From NCBI GenBank assembly GCA_965656535.1, contig CBFHKX010000001.1:682001-746000 (forward strand): a DNA stretch of 64,000 nt, in the 5' to 3' direction. Positions 28,165 to 37,533 of this stretch are shown here, one piece after another. The notes below the pieces were generated by a model. That model was given only the letters and a program-made list of their open reading frames with translations. It ran no database searches and was not told where the DNA came from. Every line of letters begins with the position of its first letter. Positions within the stretch are counted from its first letter, which is position 1. Both the position numbers and the translations under genes were made by a program. Source of the DNA: Lishizhenia sp965656535 (lineage in GTDB: Bacteria > Bacteroidota > Bacteroidia > Flavobacteriales_D > Crocinitomicaceae).

Positions 28165-28207
28165 TGTCTTAAATTTTAATTCTCTTCGTTGTCGTGTCTA
28201 ATGTAAA

Positions 28208-29275
28208 TCAGATTAAGTAAAAGAAGGTAAAAACGAATACCCAAACCAAATCTACAAAGTGCCAGTATAATCCTGTTTTTTCTACCATTTCGTAGTGTCC
28301 TCTTCTGTGGTAAATTCCTTTTAATACACCAATAAAGATTATTATATTAATTATAACACCAGAGAATACGTGAAAACCATGGAAACCTGTAATAAAGAAG
28401 AAAAACTGACCGTATTGTTTAGGACCATATTCATTTGTTTCCATATTTGCTCCATAAACTACCTTATCTCCTGTGGCTAAAGCTTCAAAATATAAATTTT
28501 CAGCTTCTTCACCGGTAATTCTAGATTCTGGGTTATCTGCTGCAGACTTTTCTGTAAAAACAGAACCTGGTTGTTTTATTATTAACTCAATGTTCTCTAT
28601 TCCTTCACCTTCGGCAAAATTCACTTTAGCTGTTGAGCCGTCGTGCATAGATACAAATAAGCCGTCGCTGTTTTTGGTAACATAACCTTCTTGTGCTGCG
28701 TGCTGCCAAGTATGCTCTAAGTCTTCAGTAATTACATCTCCAACTTGATGGTGACCATGATCTCCAACGGATGTAATCGTAAAGTTTTCGAAATGTCCGA
28801 AATCTCCTTTAACAATAGCTACAGAACCGTCGTTTAATGTTACCCTACCAAAATGTGTTCCGTGAATAAAGTGACTCCACTCCCAAGCCTGAGAACCTAA
28901 GAAAATAAAACCTCCAATTATTGTAGCAAACATCCATTTAATCACTCCTTTTTTATCCATTCGGTGTCCAGCTTCAACTGCTAAAACCATCGTAACCGAA
29001 GAAACAATCAAAATAAAAGTCATTAAGGCAACATATGCTAACGGAAATCCGTTTCCTAAGAATGGTAAAGCTTCAAATGTTTCTTCACCAATTGGCCAAG
29101 ATTCTTGAGTTGAGTATCTTGAGTAACCATAGGCTACTAGTAGTCCTCCAAACGTTAGTGCATCTGAGACTAAGAAGAACCACATCATTAATTTACCGTA
29201 GCTTGCACTAAACGGAGAAACTTTCCCTCCCCATAGTGTAGCACTATCAATTTGTTTCGTAGCTTGACCTGCCAT
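28208..29275 (-). CDS. cytochrome c oxidase subunit III with large soluble insertion (copy 2)
   Basis: 355 residues. The N-terminal transmembrane helices (KLMMWFFLVSDALTFGGLL) and C-terminal helices (FFFFITGFHGFHVFSGVI, then KTGLYWHFVDLVWVFVFTFF) are typical subunit III. Between them, residues about 140-275 form an acidic, His-rich soluble insertion (GDHGHHQVGD, EDLEHTWQH). Standard subunit III is about 200-270 residues. It follows the other subunit III gene by 21 bp. Helical bundle subunit III stabilises subunit I; the insertion's role is unknown. Confidence 0.92.
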   Translation of the reverse strand: MAGQATKQIDSATLWGGKVSPFSASYGKLMMWFFLVSDALTFGGLLVAYGYSRYSTQESWPIGEETFEALPFLGNGFPLAYVALMTFILIVSSVTMVLAVEAGHRMDKKGVIKWMFATIIGGFIFLGSQAWEWSHFIHGTHFGRVTLNDGSVAIVKGDFGHFENFTITSVGDHGHHQVGDVITEDLEHTWQHAAQEGYVTKNSDGLFVSMHDGSTAKVNFAEGEGIENIELIIKQPGSVFTEKSAADNPESRITGEEAENLYFEALATGDKVVYGANMETNEYGPKQYGQFFFFITGFHGFHVFSGVIINIIIFIGVLKGIYHRRGHYEMVEKTGLYWHFVDLVWVFVFTFFYLI

Positions 29276-29296
29276 ATTATAATTTTTTTTGCAAGT

Positions 29297-30358
29297 TTAA
29301 TGAATAAAAAGTAAAAAAAGTAACAAATAGACCCATAATACACCTAAAAAATGCCAGAAAATTGCTCCGGATCTTAAACTTATGGCATCTGAATTTGTTA
29401 AATCTTCTGTAAATGAACGTCTTACATAAGACAAGAGCATTAGTAGTCCAGCAACGATATGTAAAAGGTGTAAAAAGGTAATCAAGTATAAATATGTAGT
29501 ACTTGTATCAGAATTTCCGCGCATTAATTTATTTTGCATGTTTGCACTTAATTCTTGATTATTGTAGAAGAGTTTTCGCTCTTTGTATTCAAGTGCCTTT
29601 CCTTTGTAGTATAATTCGAAATCTTCACCAAGTTGTCCAGCAATATAAAAGTCACCTCTTCCATCAACAATATTTCTTGCTAAATAGGTTAATCTATCAT
29701 ATTCTACTGGTAAAAGTTCTTCTCCATTAACTTTTTGAAACTTTCCATTTAATAGTATTAAAGGCTCATCTTTGTAGAGTAAGGTAAACCTCTTTCCGTA
29801 ATTTGGAATGTTGAATACATCATTTACAGAAGTTCCAATTTTAAAATTTAGCGCAAATTCTTTTAAAGTTTGAGCGTCAGAATCTGTTAAAATTTCGTGG
29901 TTTTTAGCATACTGATTGCCTTCTAAGTTAAGAATAACGTTATCCATTTTGATTTCATAGTAATCACCGTATCTTCCGTCATCTACCATGATTTGAGAAA
30001 CCACATGCGCTCCGTTGCTTACTAGCTTTTGGTATCCTTGGAATTGAAACACTCCAAATAACACACCTAAAATTGTGGTGAGGACGATAAATAAACGCAT
30101 TTTTTTCGAATCCCCTTTTCGAGCAAAACGAATGGCAGCAACTAACGTTAAACTACTAATAAGTATTAAAACGGTAGAAAGCCAGAATGCATTTGGGAAA
30201 GCAACTTTAATCCAAAAGTTGTCACCCATAGAAACAATGTAGGCAGAAGTTAATCCTGCGAAGAACATGGCAACACTGAAGATAAGAATCCAAACTAAAG
30301 ATTTTTTAGCTTTTTCTTTTCTGTCTTGTGGTAGCTCATTTACAAAATTAGTTTTCAT
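29297..30358 (-). CDS. cytochrome c oxidase subunit III-like protein with large insertion (copy 1)
   Basis: 353 residues, heme-copper oxidase subunit III family. Hydrophobic segments at about 22-45, 57-77, 87-105, 290-312 and 330-352 carry the family pattern (YLYLITFLHLLHIVAGLLML, GAIFWHFLGVLWVYLLLFLL). Residues about 115-285 form a soluble insertion with no similarity I can see to that of copy 2. Having two tandem subunit III genes is usual in Bacteroidota oxidase loci. It follows ctaB by 26 bp. Confidence 0.88.
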   Translation of the reverse strand: MKTNFVNELPQDRKEKAKKSLVWILIFSVAMFFAGLTSAYIVSMGDNFWIKVAFPNAFWLSTVLILISSLTLVAAIRFARKGDSKKMRLFIVLTTILGVLFGVFQFQGYQKLVSNGAHVVSQIMVDDGRYGDYYEIKMDNVILNLEGNQYAKNHEILTDSDAQTLKEFALNFKIGTSVNDVFNIPNYGKRFTLLYKDEPLILLNGKFQKVNGEELLPVEYDRLTYLARNIVDGRGDFYIAGQLGEDFELYYKGKALEYKERKLFYNNQELSANMQNKLMRGNSDTSTTYLYLITFLHLLHIVAGLLMLLSYVRRSFTEDLTNSDAISLRSGAIFWHFLGVLWVYLLLFLLFIH

Positions 30359-30384
30359 GTTAATTTTTATTTAAAACTATATAA

Positions 30385-31284
30385 TTACGACCAATATAGG
30401 TCTAGAACATATACAAATTGTATTATGGGTAGATAAAAGAAGGACGCAAACATTAATTTGCGTGCATCTATATCTTTCGTACTTATGTATAAGCGATAGG
30501 AATAAAGAAAAAACAATAAACCGAACACTGATACAAGTATAATTGTAAAATTACTACTTATTAAATCTAACATCCATGGAAAAAGGCTAAAAGGAATTAA
30601 TAGTAACGCATAAAACATTATTTGGAAAGCAGAGCTTTTCGATTTTCCAGATTTTGAGGGTAAGAGATCAAAACCACCTTTTTGGTAATCTTCATGTGAT
30701 ACCCAAGCAATGGCCCAAAAGTGAGGGAATTGCCAAACAAACTGAACAAAAAAGAGCGCTCCTGGCATTAATCCAAATTCTCCAGTTTCTGCAATGGCTC
30801 CTAACATAGGTGGTATAGCTCCAGGAAAAGCACCAACTAAAACGGCCCAAGGAGAAATTCTTTTCATAGGTGTGTACATAAACACGTAACTTACAAAGGC
30901 AAGTAAACCTAGAAGGGCAGAATAAAAATTAAGTTGATAGAGCATCCAAGTACCAACTATTAAAGAAATTATGACGATAAGATAGGCTTCTGTTAAAGAC
31001 ATTTTTCCCTGAGGTAAAGGTCTTTTAGCAGTTCTATTCATTAAAATGTCAATGTCTTTTTCCCAAATTTGATTGGCGCCATTACTGGCTGCAGTAACTA
31101 ATAAACCACCTATCATGAGGTAAAATATCTCGACTCCAGATACGTCAGTTCCTTTAATTCCGCAAGCGAAGAGATATCCAGTAAGTGCTGAAATGATTAC
31201 TAAACTGGCTAGTCTAAACTTGGTGAAAAGCATGTAATCTTTTACTTTACCACCTTTTTTTACTTTTAATTTTTCGTCGCTCAC
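30385..31284 (-). CDS. ctaB: protoheme IX farnesyltransferase (heme O synthase)
   Basis: CtaB/CyoE adds a farnesyl chain to heme B to make heme O, the precursor of heme A for aa3-type oxidases. The 299-residue UbiA-family protein has the Asp-rich prenyl-diphosphate motif (NQIWEKDIDILMNRTAKRP) and the second conserved loop (AWVSHEDYQKGGFDLLP). It is the first gene of the operon running to 25455. The start ATG 31284 gives a short cytosolic Lys-rich leader. Confidence 0.96.
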   Translation of the reverse strand: MSDEKLKVKKGGKVKDYMLFTKFRLASLVIISALTGYLFACGIKGTDVSGVEIFYLMIGGLLVTAASNGANQIWEKDIDILMNRTAKRPLPQGKMSLTEAYLIVIISLIVGTWMLYQLNFYSALLGLLAFVSYVFMYTPMKRISPWAVLVGAFPGAIPPMLGAIAETGEFGLMPGALFFVQFVWQFPHFWAIAWVSHEDYQKGGFDLLPSKSGKSKSSAFQIMFYALLLIPFSLFPWMLDLISSNFTIILVSVFGLLFFLYSYRLYISTKDIDARKLMFASFFYLPIIQFVYVLDLYWS

Positions 31285-31405
31285 GCAAATTGATTTTTAT
31301 AATCGACTACAAAATTAAGGATAAAATAGAGTTATCGCTTCTTTATTTGGCAATCTTTAAATGTCTTATTAAAAAAAAGACAAAAGTTTGGAATGGTTCT
31401 AAATA

Positions 31406-32878
31406 TCAATAATTGAAAGAATGGTTTCTAGTAAAATTAGATCTTACACCAAAAAGTACTCCTGGTATATTTTCTGTTTTCTGGTTTAAAACTTGGTGGG
31501 TAAGTAGGGCTTGACAAAATAAATTAGCCTGTAATTTGTGAGGCAATTGATAATTTATTTCTATTCTAATGCGCTGTTGAATGAGTCTGCCATTTTCTCC
31601 AATTTTAAAGCCAAAATCATCTGGTCTATTTGTGTATGGATCATAAATATTATTTCCATAACTAATATCACTAGTGCTTTCTAATCCGCCTTTTAATAGA
31701 TACTGATAGCTAAGCATTATGTTTAGATTTTTCTTGATGTTTGAACGAATAAATGAATAGGATTCTATAAAATTGGCCCCGGCTGGATGCGCTAATGGAA
31801 ATTCAGAATGACCGTAAATTTGAGATTCGTTTAAGTGTGCATATGTGAATGGTCGAACTACATTTACTTCGCTTAAATATTTAATGCTATGATTTTTGAT
31901 TGAAACTGTTCCTTTCACACCTAATTGAGCACCATATTTATTTGCCCACCAATTTGATTTCGCACGTAGTTCTGCAATATTTAAGTCGTCTATTATAAAC
32001 TGACCATAGAGCATGGTTCTTTTTCGTTTCCAGTTGATATTTAAACCCAATAAAACATTATCGCTTGATCCTAAGCTATATTCTGTTGGTCTGTAAAATA
32101 AAATTGGATTTAAGTACTCTAATTCATATCCTCGGTTTTGAAGTGTATCTTTTGGTTGAAAAATAACGGTTTCAAATAAACTAATATTAAAACCACGACC
32201 GAGTTGAGTACTTAAATAGTGTGTAGAGCTGTATTTATTTTTTTCTATTCCACCTTCTTCTTCCTTTAGAAATTGGTAGAGATTTAGTAATTCAAACCGC
32301 CATATTTTAGTTTTTAAAGATGCAAAAGGATACGCTTTACTCTTGTTATCTAGAAGTAAGCTTCGATCTCCATTTCCTATAAAATAATTGTCAATTCCTC
32401 CTGAAATGGTAAAATAGCGGTTAGGAGTAATCTGCACATTACCGCGAACATCTACGTCTTTAAACGAAGGATTGAAATGAATGGAATTACTTCTCTCCAC
32501 GTAGTTGTAATCGTTTAGCAAACTATCTAAACTGTACAAAGCAGTTGTTATAGTGGTAGAGAAAGAAATGTATTTAGAATAGCTGGCATTTAAATTTACC
32601 CCACTATTTAGAAGTGTATTAAAGCCATTATTTGCGCTAGCAGAAGCATTGATAACAGGAGCAATACGCAAAGGGAAAAAACCGTTAGGAATTGCAAAGC
32701 CAATGTATCCTTTGCTCCAGTTTCCATCTAATTCAATACTTGTTTGACTACCGTTATATAAAAAATGATCGAAGTTGGGTGTGGGTTGGGTATGCCTTAA
32801 AATAGCTAATTCCGACTGATATTGAGAAAAACAGAAGTTAATGCTAAGCAGCCATAAATATGTAATAATTTTTTTCAT
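31406..32878 (-). CDS. outer-membrane beta-barrel protein, Wzi/RemB-like (copy 2)
   Basis: 490 residues with a signal peptide (MKKIITYLWLLSINFCFSQ) and alternating beta-strand sequence throughout. The family cue is GGIDNYFIGNGDRSLLLDNKS, the Wzi/RemB-type loop. Wzi proteins attach capsule polysaccharide to the outer membrane; RemB is a gliding-linked member in flavobacteria. Its start touches the stop of the second family member upstream (1-bp overlap), so the pair is coupled. Function is inferred from the family only. Confidence 0.72.
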   Translation of the reverse strand: MKKIITYLWLLSINFCFSQYQSELAILRHTQPTPNFDHFLYNGSQTSIELDGNWSKGYIGFAIPNGFFPLRIAPVINASASANNGFNTLLNSGVNLNASYSKYISFSTTITTALYSLDSLLNDYNYVERSNSIHFNPSFKDVDVRGNVQITPNRYFTISGGIDNYFIGNGDRSLLLDNKSKAYPFASLKTKIWRFELLNLYQFLKEEEGGIEKNKYSSTHYLSTQLGRGFNISLFETVIFQPKDTLQNRGYELEYLNPILFYRPTEYSLGSSDNVLLGLNINWKRKRTMLYGQFIIDDLNIAELRAKSNWWANKYGAQLGVKGTVSIKNHSIKYLSEVNVVRPFTYAHLNESQIYGHSEFPLAHPAGANFIESYSFIRSNIKKNLNIMLSYQYLLKGGLESTSDISYGNNIYDPYTNRPDDFGFKIGENGRLIQQRIRIEINYQLPHKLQANLFCQALLTHQVLNQKTENIPGVLFGVRSNFTRNHSFNY

Positions 32879-34434
32879 TAATATGCTCTAAAATTATTTA
32901 TGAGGTTGGTGGATAAACCAACTTCTACTATTAATGCTTGGTTATTCTGTGATGCTCTGTGCGACATTTTTCCATAAATTGTTAAATTGTTTTTAGAGTT
33001 AAATCGATAACCCAGTTGTCCGGATGTAAAATAAGTCCAGTTTAATTCCTCCACCATTGCATCAGTTTTGTCGTTAAACAACCTCGCGTGAGAAGCTATA
33101 AGTCCTGCATTGTAGTAAGAAGTATGCGAAAGGCTTAAGAACCAATTTTTCAATTCATACCTCAGCATTGCGAACGCTTCATTTGTTTGGTTTCCAAACA
33201 CATAAGCTAAAGGGTAGTTGTTGTGGGTGTAGTTTAATCTAAAATTATTTGCTTGATACAAGCGCGAAGAAGTAGTGTTTAATTCGACTTGATAACTGAG
33301 TTTGTTAGCTGAAAATAGGTAGTTTCCACGATATCCTACCTGTACTCCATATTCAAAGTTGCTTAAGTCATCTGTAGCAAATTGTCCGTAAATCAAATTA
33401 TTTTTATTGAGTTTGTAACCGAAATTGATACCCAATAAATGTTTTGCATTTTCTGTTTCAAAGTTATCAATGACTGTATTTGCAATAAGGATAGGATTGT
33501 AAAATTTAGCATTTACTTTTTGTGATGCTATCGCATCTTCTTTAAACCAAATTGATCCTTCAAAAATACTTAAACTCAATTTTTCATTGTTTCCAGTAAA
33601 TGTTAGATAGCGAGTAGAAAAGGCTTTTTTTTCGAAAGGTGCTTCTACGGTAGTGAAAAAAGGTCTTCTAAAAAGGTTTAAAAGCTGACCATTTTCAATT
33701 CTGTAAGAGAAATTTTTATTCAGGCGTATATCAAACCGAAGTGCAGTTCTATTTGAAGAATAGTCAGACAAAAGTAAAGAACGTTTGCCATACCCTAAAA
33801 ACTGCGGGGCATTTCCAAAACTAATATTTAAAAATTTAGATAAGTTAAGATGAATATAAGAAGTAGAAAAGGCATAATCATAGCCATTTTCTTTAAATGG
33901 TTTTGTTCTTGCACCTCTTGGAATAAATGCATTTTGAACCAAATAAGTAGAATCTGATTGCGGATACATTTCTCCACGACTATTGTATAGCTGAGCTAAA
34001 TAAGGAGCAACTACGCTTTGATTTTCATGAAAGGAAGAGTAGAAAGACACTTTTTCTGCAATTTGTCCTTGTAATTCTAGTCCTCTTGTGTTTTGGTAAA
34101 TCCGATTTACACTGTCGTCTACAATTAACCCTCCATTAGCGTTTAGAAGCGGGTTAATAGCCAAATAGAAGTCGTTGTTTTTGAATTGAAAAAAATGTTC
34201 ATTAAACAGTTTTTTTCCCAACCATTTTAATTGTTTTTTATGGGTTGTAAAAGAGGAGTGGAAATGTTCTTCTCCCAAATTTTGTTCATACCGTAAAGGG
34301 AAAGTACTCGTAGTAATTTTGTCGGTTTCAAATAAAGATTGGTGCGTATATTCATCTTGTAACGGAAGATAAAGAAGGTCTTGAGCATAGCTAGTAGAGA
34401 TGCAAATGAGTAGAAGTACGCCAAGTATTTTCAT
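32878..34434 (-). CDS. outer-membrane beta-barrel protein, Wzi/RemB-like (copy 1)
   Basis: 518 residues with a signal peptide (MKILGVLLLICISTSYAQ). GNAPQFLGYGKRSLLLSDYSSNRTA is the same loop as in the downstream paralogue and in capsule-assembly Wzi proteins. The rest is amphipathic beta-strands with Asn- and Tyr-rich turns, compatible with a barrel of about 18 strands. It overlaps cysQ upstream by 4 bp (ATGA). Two adjacent divergent copies suggest a heteromeric or sequential role at the surface, which is inference. Confidence 0.72.
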   Translation of the reverse strand: MKILGVLLLICISTSYAQDLLYLPLQDEYTHQSLFETDKITTSTFPLRYEQNLGEEHFHSSFTTHKKQLKWLGKKLFNEHFFQFKNNDFYLAINPLLNANGGLIVDDSVNRIYQNTRGLELQGQIAEKVSFYSSFHENQSVVAPYLAQLYNSRGEMYPQSDSTYLVQNAFIPRGARTKPFKENGYDYAFSTSYIHLNLSKFLNISFGNAPQFLGYGKRSLLLSDYSSNRTALRFDIRLNKNFSYRIENGQLLNLFRRPFFTTVEAPFEKKAFSTRYLTFTGNNEKLSLSIFEGSIWFKEDAIASQKVNAKFYNPILIANTVIDNFETENAKHLLGINFGYKLNKNNLIYGQFATDDLSNFEYGVQVGYRGNYLFSANKLSYQVELNTTSSRLYQANNFRLNYTHNNYPLAYVFGNQTNEAFAMLRYELKNWFLSLSHTSYYNAGLIASHARLFNDKTDAMVEELNWTYFTSGQLGYRFNSKNNLTIYGKMSHRASQNNQALIVEVGLSTNLINNFRAY

Positions 34435-35240
34435 TCGACTAAAGTAAGGTTCAAAATCTTCTTTTTAGCCACAAAGTAAGGGTTTTTTAAATTCTCCTTG
34501 TTGTAATATAGAGGAATACCGCGTGTTGCGTGCAATACTTCTCCACCAACAGCTTCAAATATAGCTTGTCCGGCAGCAATATCCCATTCCATAGTAGGTG
34601 CAAATCTGGGATAGACATCGGCCTTTCCTAGCACTAAATCGAAAAATTTAAGGGCAGATCCCATTTTAATAAATTCTAGTTTGCCATATTGCTCTTCAAT
34701 CGCATGAACAATTTTGAGCGTGTTACCGGAATGATGTGTGCGTGAAGAAGTCATTACACACGGAGTATTGAGTGCTTCAATCTTTGGTAACTTTTTCCAT
34801 TCCTCAGGTTTGTTTAGTTCAGAAAAATTGATGTGAAATGCTCCAAATGCACTACCACCAAAAATGAGTTCTTTGTTAACAGGAGAAGCAATTAGTCCAA
34901 ATACAGATTTATGATTTTCAATTAGAGCAATATTTACTACAAACTCACCATTTTTAGCAATGAATTCTTTTGTTCCGTCTACCGGGTCCACGCACCAATT
35001 CTCTGTCCAGTTTTCTCTTATAGAATAGGGTTTTTTTATGCGTTCTTCTCCTAGTATAGGTAGTTTTGTTTTGGCTAAGTGTTCAGCTATAATTTTTGAA
35101 GCAGCTAAGTCGGCTTCTGTAACCGGACTACCATCTTGTTTTATTTCAGTTTCGAACCCCTTTTCATAGATGTCCATAATGATTTTACTTGCTGCAACGG
35201 CAGCTTCTAATGCGATTATGTGTTTGGGTTCAAAAATCAT
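34431..35240 (-). CDS. cysQ: 3'(2'),5'-bisphosphate nucleotidase CysQ
   Basis: CysQ hydrolyses PAP (3'-phosphoadenosine 5'-phosphate) to AMP, relieving inhibition by this by-product of sulfation and acyl-carrier phosphopantetheinylation. 269 residues, inositol-monophosphatase fold. Metal ligands are in GEER (motif I), DPVDGTKEF (motif II) and MEWDIAAGQAIFEAVGG (motif III). It starts 1 bp after the deoC stop and overlaps the next barrel gene by 4 bp. Confidence 0.95.
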   Translation of the reverse strand: MIFEPKHIIALEAAVAASKIIMDIYEKGFETEIKQDGSPVTEADLAASKIIAEHLAKTKLPILGEERIKKPYSIRENWTENWCVDPVDGTKEFIAKNGEFVVNIALIENHKSVFGLIASPVNKELIFGGSAFGAFHINFSELNKPEEWKKLPKIEALNTPCVMTSSRTHHSGNTLKIVHAIEEQYGKLEFIKMGSALKFFDLVLGKADVYPRFAPTMEWDIAAGQAIFEAVGGEVLHATRGIPLYYNKENLKNPYFVAKKKILNLTLVE

Positions 35241-35241
35241 T

Positions 35242-35970
35242 CTATCTGTATTTATTTAAGTCATCAATTAAACTACTTGCTCCAATTCTAAACGTTTGAT
35301 TTGTGAAGTAGGTTGGAGGTAAATAGGCTTCAATTACAGAAATATATTCATTTACATCACTTAAGGTTCTAATTCCACCGCTAATTTTTAGTCCTACCGT
35401 TTTTTGTTCCTTTACTTGAAAATCTGCTATTTCTTCGGCCATAATTTTCACGGCGTTTGTTGTTGCTCCAATAGCAGTTTTCCCTGTAGATGTTTTAATA
35501 AAGTCTGCACCAGATCGCATAGCGCATTTGCAGATTTGGCGTAAAAGTCTTTCGTCTTTGATTTCGCCAGTTTCTAGAATTACCTTTAGTGCTTTATTTC
35601 CTAATGCCTTTTTAATTTCGCTTATTTGTTTGTCTACCAAAGGTTTATTTAAGATGAAATTTCCAAGGTCAATTACAATGTCTACTTCATCAACGTACGG
35701 TTTTATTTCTTTTATATCTGATAATTTACTAGATAAAGAGGTTTGCGCATGTGGGAAAGAGCTGTTAACACAGCAGTTTTTTATTTTAGAATCCACCAGA
35801 GCTTTAGACACAAAACCTGCGTACTTTGGAAAGGTGCAAACTGAGGCTACAGGATAATTTTCTTTTTCTAATTCAAGGACTGATTGTACAAGGCGTTTAA
35901 TAGATTTTTCGTTATCAAATAGTGATAGGGAAGTAAGGTCTATGCAAGAAAAGAGCGATTGTAGCTTCAT
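35242..35970 (-). CDS. deoC: deoxyribose-phosphate aldolase
   Basis: DeoC cleaves 2-deoxyribose 5-phosphate to glyceraldehyde 3-phosphate and acetaldehyde in deoxynucleoside catabolism. The 242-residue TIM barrel has SVCTFPKYAGFVSKAL, the Schiff-base Lys in DFIKTSTGK, and KISGGIRTLSDV. It begins just after the tonB terminator and heads the deoC-cysQ-barrel-barrel run. Its promoter must overlap the terminator region. Confidence 0.94.
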   Translation of the reverse strand: MKLQSLFSCIDLTSLSLFDNEKSIKRLVQSVLELEKENYPVASVCTFPKYAGFVSKALVDSKIKNCCVNSSFPHAQTSLSSKLSDIKEIKPYVDEVDIVIDLGNFILNKPLVDKQISEIKKALGNKALKVILETGEIKDERLLRQICKCAMRSGADFIKTSTGKTAIGATTNAVKIMAEEIADFQVKEQKTVGLKISGGIRTLSDVNEYISVIEAYLPPTYFTNQTFRIGASSLIDDLNKYR

Positions 35971-35986
35971 TTTTTGATTAAAAAAA

Positions 35987-36012
35987 ATCCCTCACAAACA
36001 ATTGAGAGGGAT
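35987..36012 (-). terminator. intrinsic terminator of the tonB gene
   Basis: ATCCCTC (35987-35993) pairs with GAGGGAT (36006-36012). On the minus strand the hairpin is followed by eight T residues (A-run 35980-35987 on the plus strand). It lies 22 bp beyond the tonB stop. Confidence 0.85.
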
Positions 36013-36033
36013 AATTATGTGAATATGTATTAT

Positions 36034-36702
36034 TTATCGAATAATAAAACTGATAGGAATTCTACACCTTGCTCTTACAGACTCTCCTTTTTGTTCTGCT
36101 GGCGTCCATTTAGGCATAGATTTAACAACACGTTTCGCTTCTCTATCGATTTCTCTAGAAACTCCTTTTAAGATTTTAACATCTTGCAAAGAACCATCTG
36201 CATTTACTACAAATTCTACGAAAACTTTACCTTGATCACCCATTTCAATTGCCATCTCTGGATATTGAATGTTTTCTGCTAGGTATTGTTTCATTGCAGC
36301 TGCTCCACCTGGAAACTGTGCTTCTACATCTGGATAATCTACAATTGGTGCAGCCTCCTTTTTAGGCTCTACTGTTATTTTTGGTGGAGGTGGAGGTGTT
36401 GGCTTATTTTTTATTTCTTTATCCTCATTCTCTTTTTCTTTTGCGTCTGGAACGATTGGTGGTTCTGGCGCATCTGGTGGAGGAGGTGTGTTATCTACGG
36501 GTGGTGGTGGAACATCTTCTTGAATTTGTTCCTCTGGAATATCATCCTTATCCTTTGATTTTTCTGTTTTCTCTGCAATTTCTGCAGGTGCCTGAAAAGA
36601 AAATGAAGCCAATACAAGAGAACCTATAATTAGGAAACCTAGCATCATAAGTGGAAATCTCACTTTTTGACTATCAAATTCTGGGTTTTTCTTTAATTCC
36701 AT
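36034..36702 (-). CDS. tonB: TonB-family energy transducer
   Basis: 222 residues: an N-terminal transmembrane segment (FPLMMLGFLIIGSLVLASF), a Pro/Glu/Lys-rich periplasmic spacer at about 45-115 (PPPPVDNTPPPPDAPEPP), and a C-terminal TonB domain (IQYPEMAIEMGDQGKVFVEF, then MPKWTPAEQKGESVRARCRIPI). TonB couples the ExbBD proton-driven motor to outer-membrane receptors. No exbB or exbD is in this window. Bacteroidota carry several TonB paralogues, so its partner receptor is unknown. Confidence 0.92.
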   Translation of the reverse strand: MELKKNPEFDSQKVRFPLMMLGFLIIGSLVLASFSFQAPAEIAEKTEKSKDKDDIPEEQIQEDVPPPPVDNTPPPPDAPEPPIVPDAKEKENEDKEIKNKPTPPPPPKITVEPKKEAAPIVDYPDVEAQFPGGAAAMKQYLAENIQYPEMAIEMGDQGKVFVEFVVNADGSLQDVKILKGVSREIDREAKRVVKSMPKWTPAEQKGESVRARCRIPISFIIR

Positions 36703-36728
36703 AATAAATAATAATTGTTGCTAATATA

Positions 36729-36760
36729 CAAAGATTTTATAGCAATTAGTGTACCACAAA
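36729..36760 (-). promoter_or_regulatory. possible tonB promoter
   Basis: On the minus strand TTTG, 20 bp, AATCTTTG: one mismatch from TAnnTTTG. It lies 27 bp before the tonB ATG, with the -33 box abutting the vanZ stop. Confidence 0.45.
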
Positions 36761-36761
36761 A

Positions 36762-37136
36762 TCAATAGTAATTTCTGTATAGTAAATAGGACGACAATGA
36801 TCCCGATAGAATACCTGCACAATTTGCAATCACATCCCAATTATCAAAAACTCTTCCGCGTATAAATTGCCATTGGATAAACTCTATACCTAAACCGAGA
36901 ATAATTGCAGTAGCAATAACGATAAAATACGCTTTGTTTCTTAATAATTTACTGGTTCTTTGCCTTTTTAGTCCAGTAAGCCAAATATGAACCAAAATAG
37001 CGTAAACAGCAAGATGAGCAAATTTGTCAAACGCAAAGTAATCCCAATTTACTTGTTGCAGTTCATCCCCAGGAGTAAGACTAAGAAATAATATAATCGT
37101 AAGCCAAATAACTCCAGGAAGAATGTAACGAAACAT
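36762..37136 (-). CDS. VanZ-like membrane protein
   Basis: 124 residues with four hydrophobic segments and the VanZ-family features FDKFAHLAVYAIL near residue 40 and IEFIQWQFIRGRVFDNWDVIANCAG near the C-terminus. VanZ proteins are linked to low-level teicoplanin resistance in Gram-positives, but the molecular role is unknown and most members are unrelated to resistance. Its start overlaps the gcvH stop by one base. Confidence 0.88.
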   Translation of the reverse strand: MFRYILPGVIWLTIILFLSLTPGDELQQVNWDYFAFDKFAHLAVYAILVHIWLTGLKRQRTSKLLRNKAYFIVIATAIILGLGIEFIQWQFIRGRVFDNWDVIANCAGILSGSLSSYLLYRNYY

Positions 37137-37513
37137 TAACCAATAATCGCTTTGTACCCTGCTGCGTCAAGTAAACTTTCTACCTGTGATGGATCGCTTA
37201 ATTTGATTTTTACCATCCAACCTTTACCGTAAGCATCTGCATTTACAACTTCTGGTTCTGCTTCTAACTCTTCGTTAAATTCGATAATTTCTCCAGAAAC
37301 TGGCATAAACAAGTCAGATACAGTTTTTACTGCTTCAACTGAACCAAAAACTTCTTCAGCATCTAATGTTTCACCTTCTGTTTCAATTTCTACATACACG
37401 ATATCTCCTAATTCTCCTTGCGCAAAATCAGTAATACCTACGGTAGCAATATCTCCGTCAATAGACAACCATTCGTGGTCTTTCGTGTATTTTAAGTTTT
37501 CTGGTATATTCAT
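37136..37513 (-). CDS. gcvH: glycine cleavage system H protein
   Basis: GcvH carries the lipoyl arm that shuttles the aminomethyl group between P, T and L proteins of the glycine cleavage system. The 125-residue length is normal. The lipoylation site is Lys63 in GSVEAVKTVSD, and the YTKDHEWL opening and TDFAQGELGDIVYVE are typical. gcvP and gcvT are not nearby. It is translationally coupled to the VanZ gene. Confidence 0.96.
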   Translation of the reverse strand: MNIPENLKYTKDHEWLSIDGDIATVGITDFAQGELGDIVYVEIETEGETLDAEEVFGSVEAVKTVSDLFMPVSGEIIEFNEELEAEPEVVNADAYGKGWMVKIKLSDPSQVESLLDAAGYKAIIG

Positions 37514-37533
37514 TTTTTCTTTATTAATACACG

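Noticed and set aside
36286..36629. Trp/Phe-rich plus-strand ORFs opposite tonB
   Set aside because: They are the reverse complement of the Pro-rich TonB spacer and have no start context or family.
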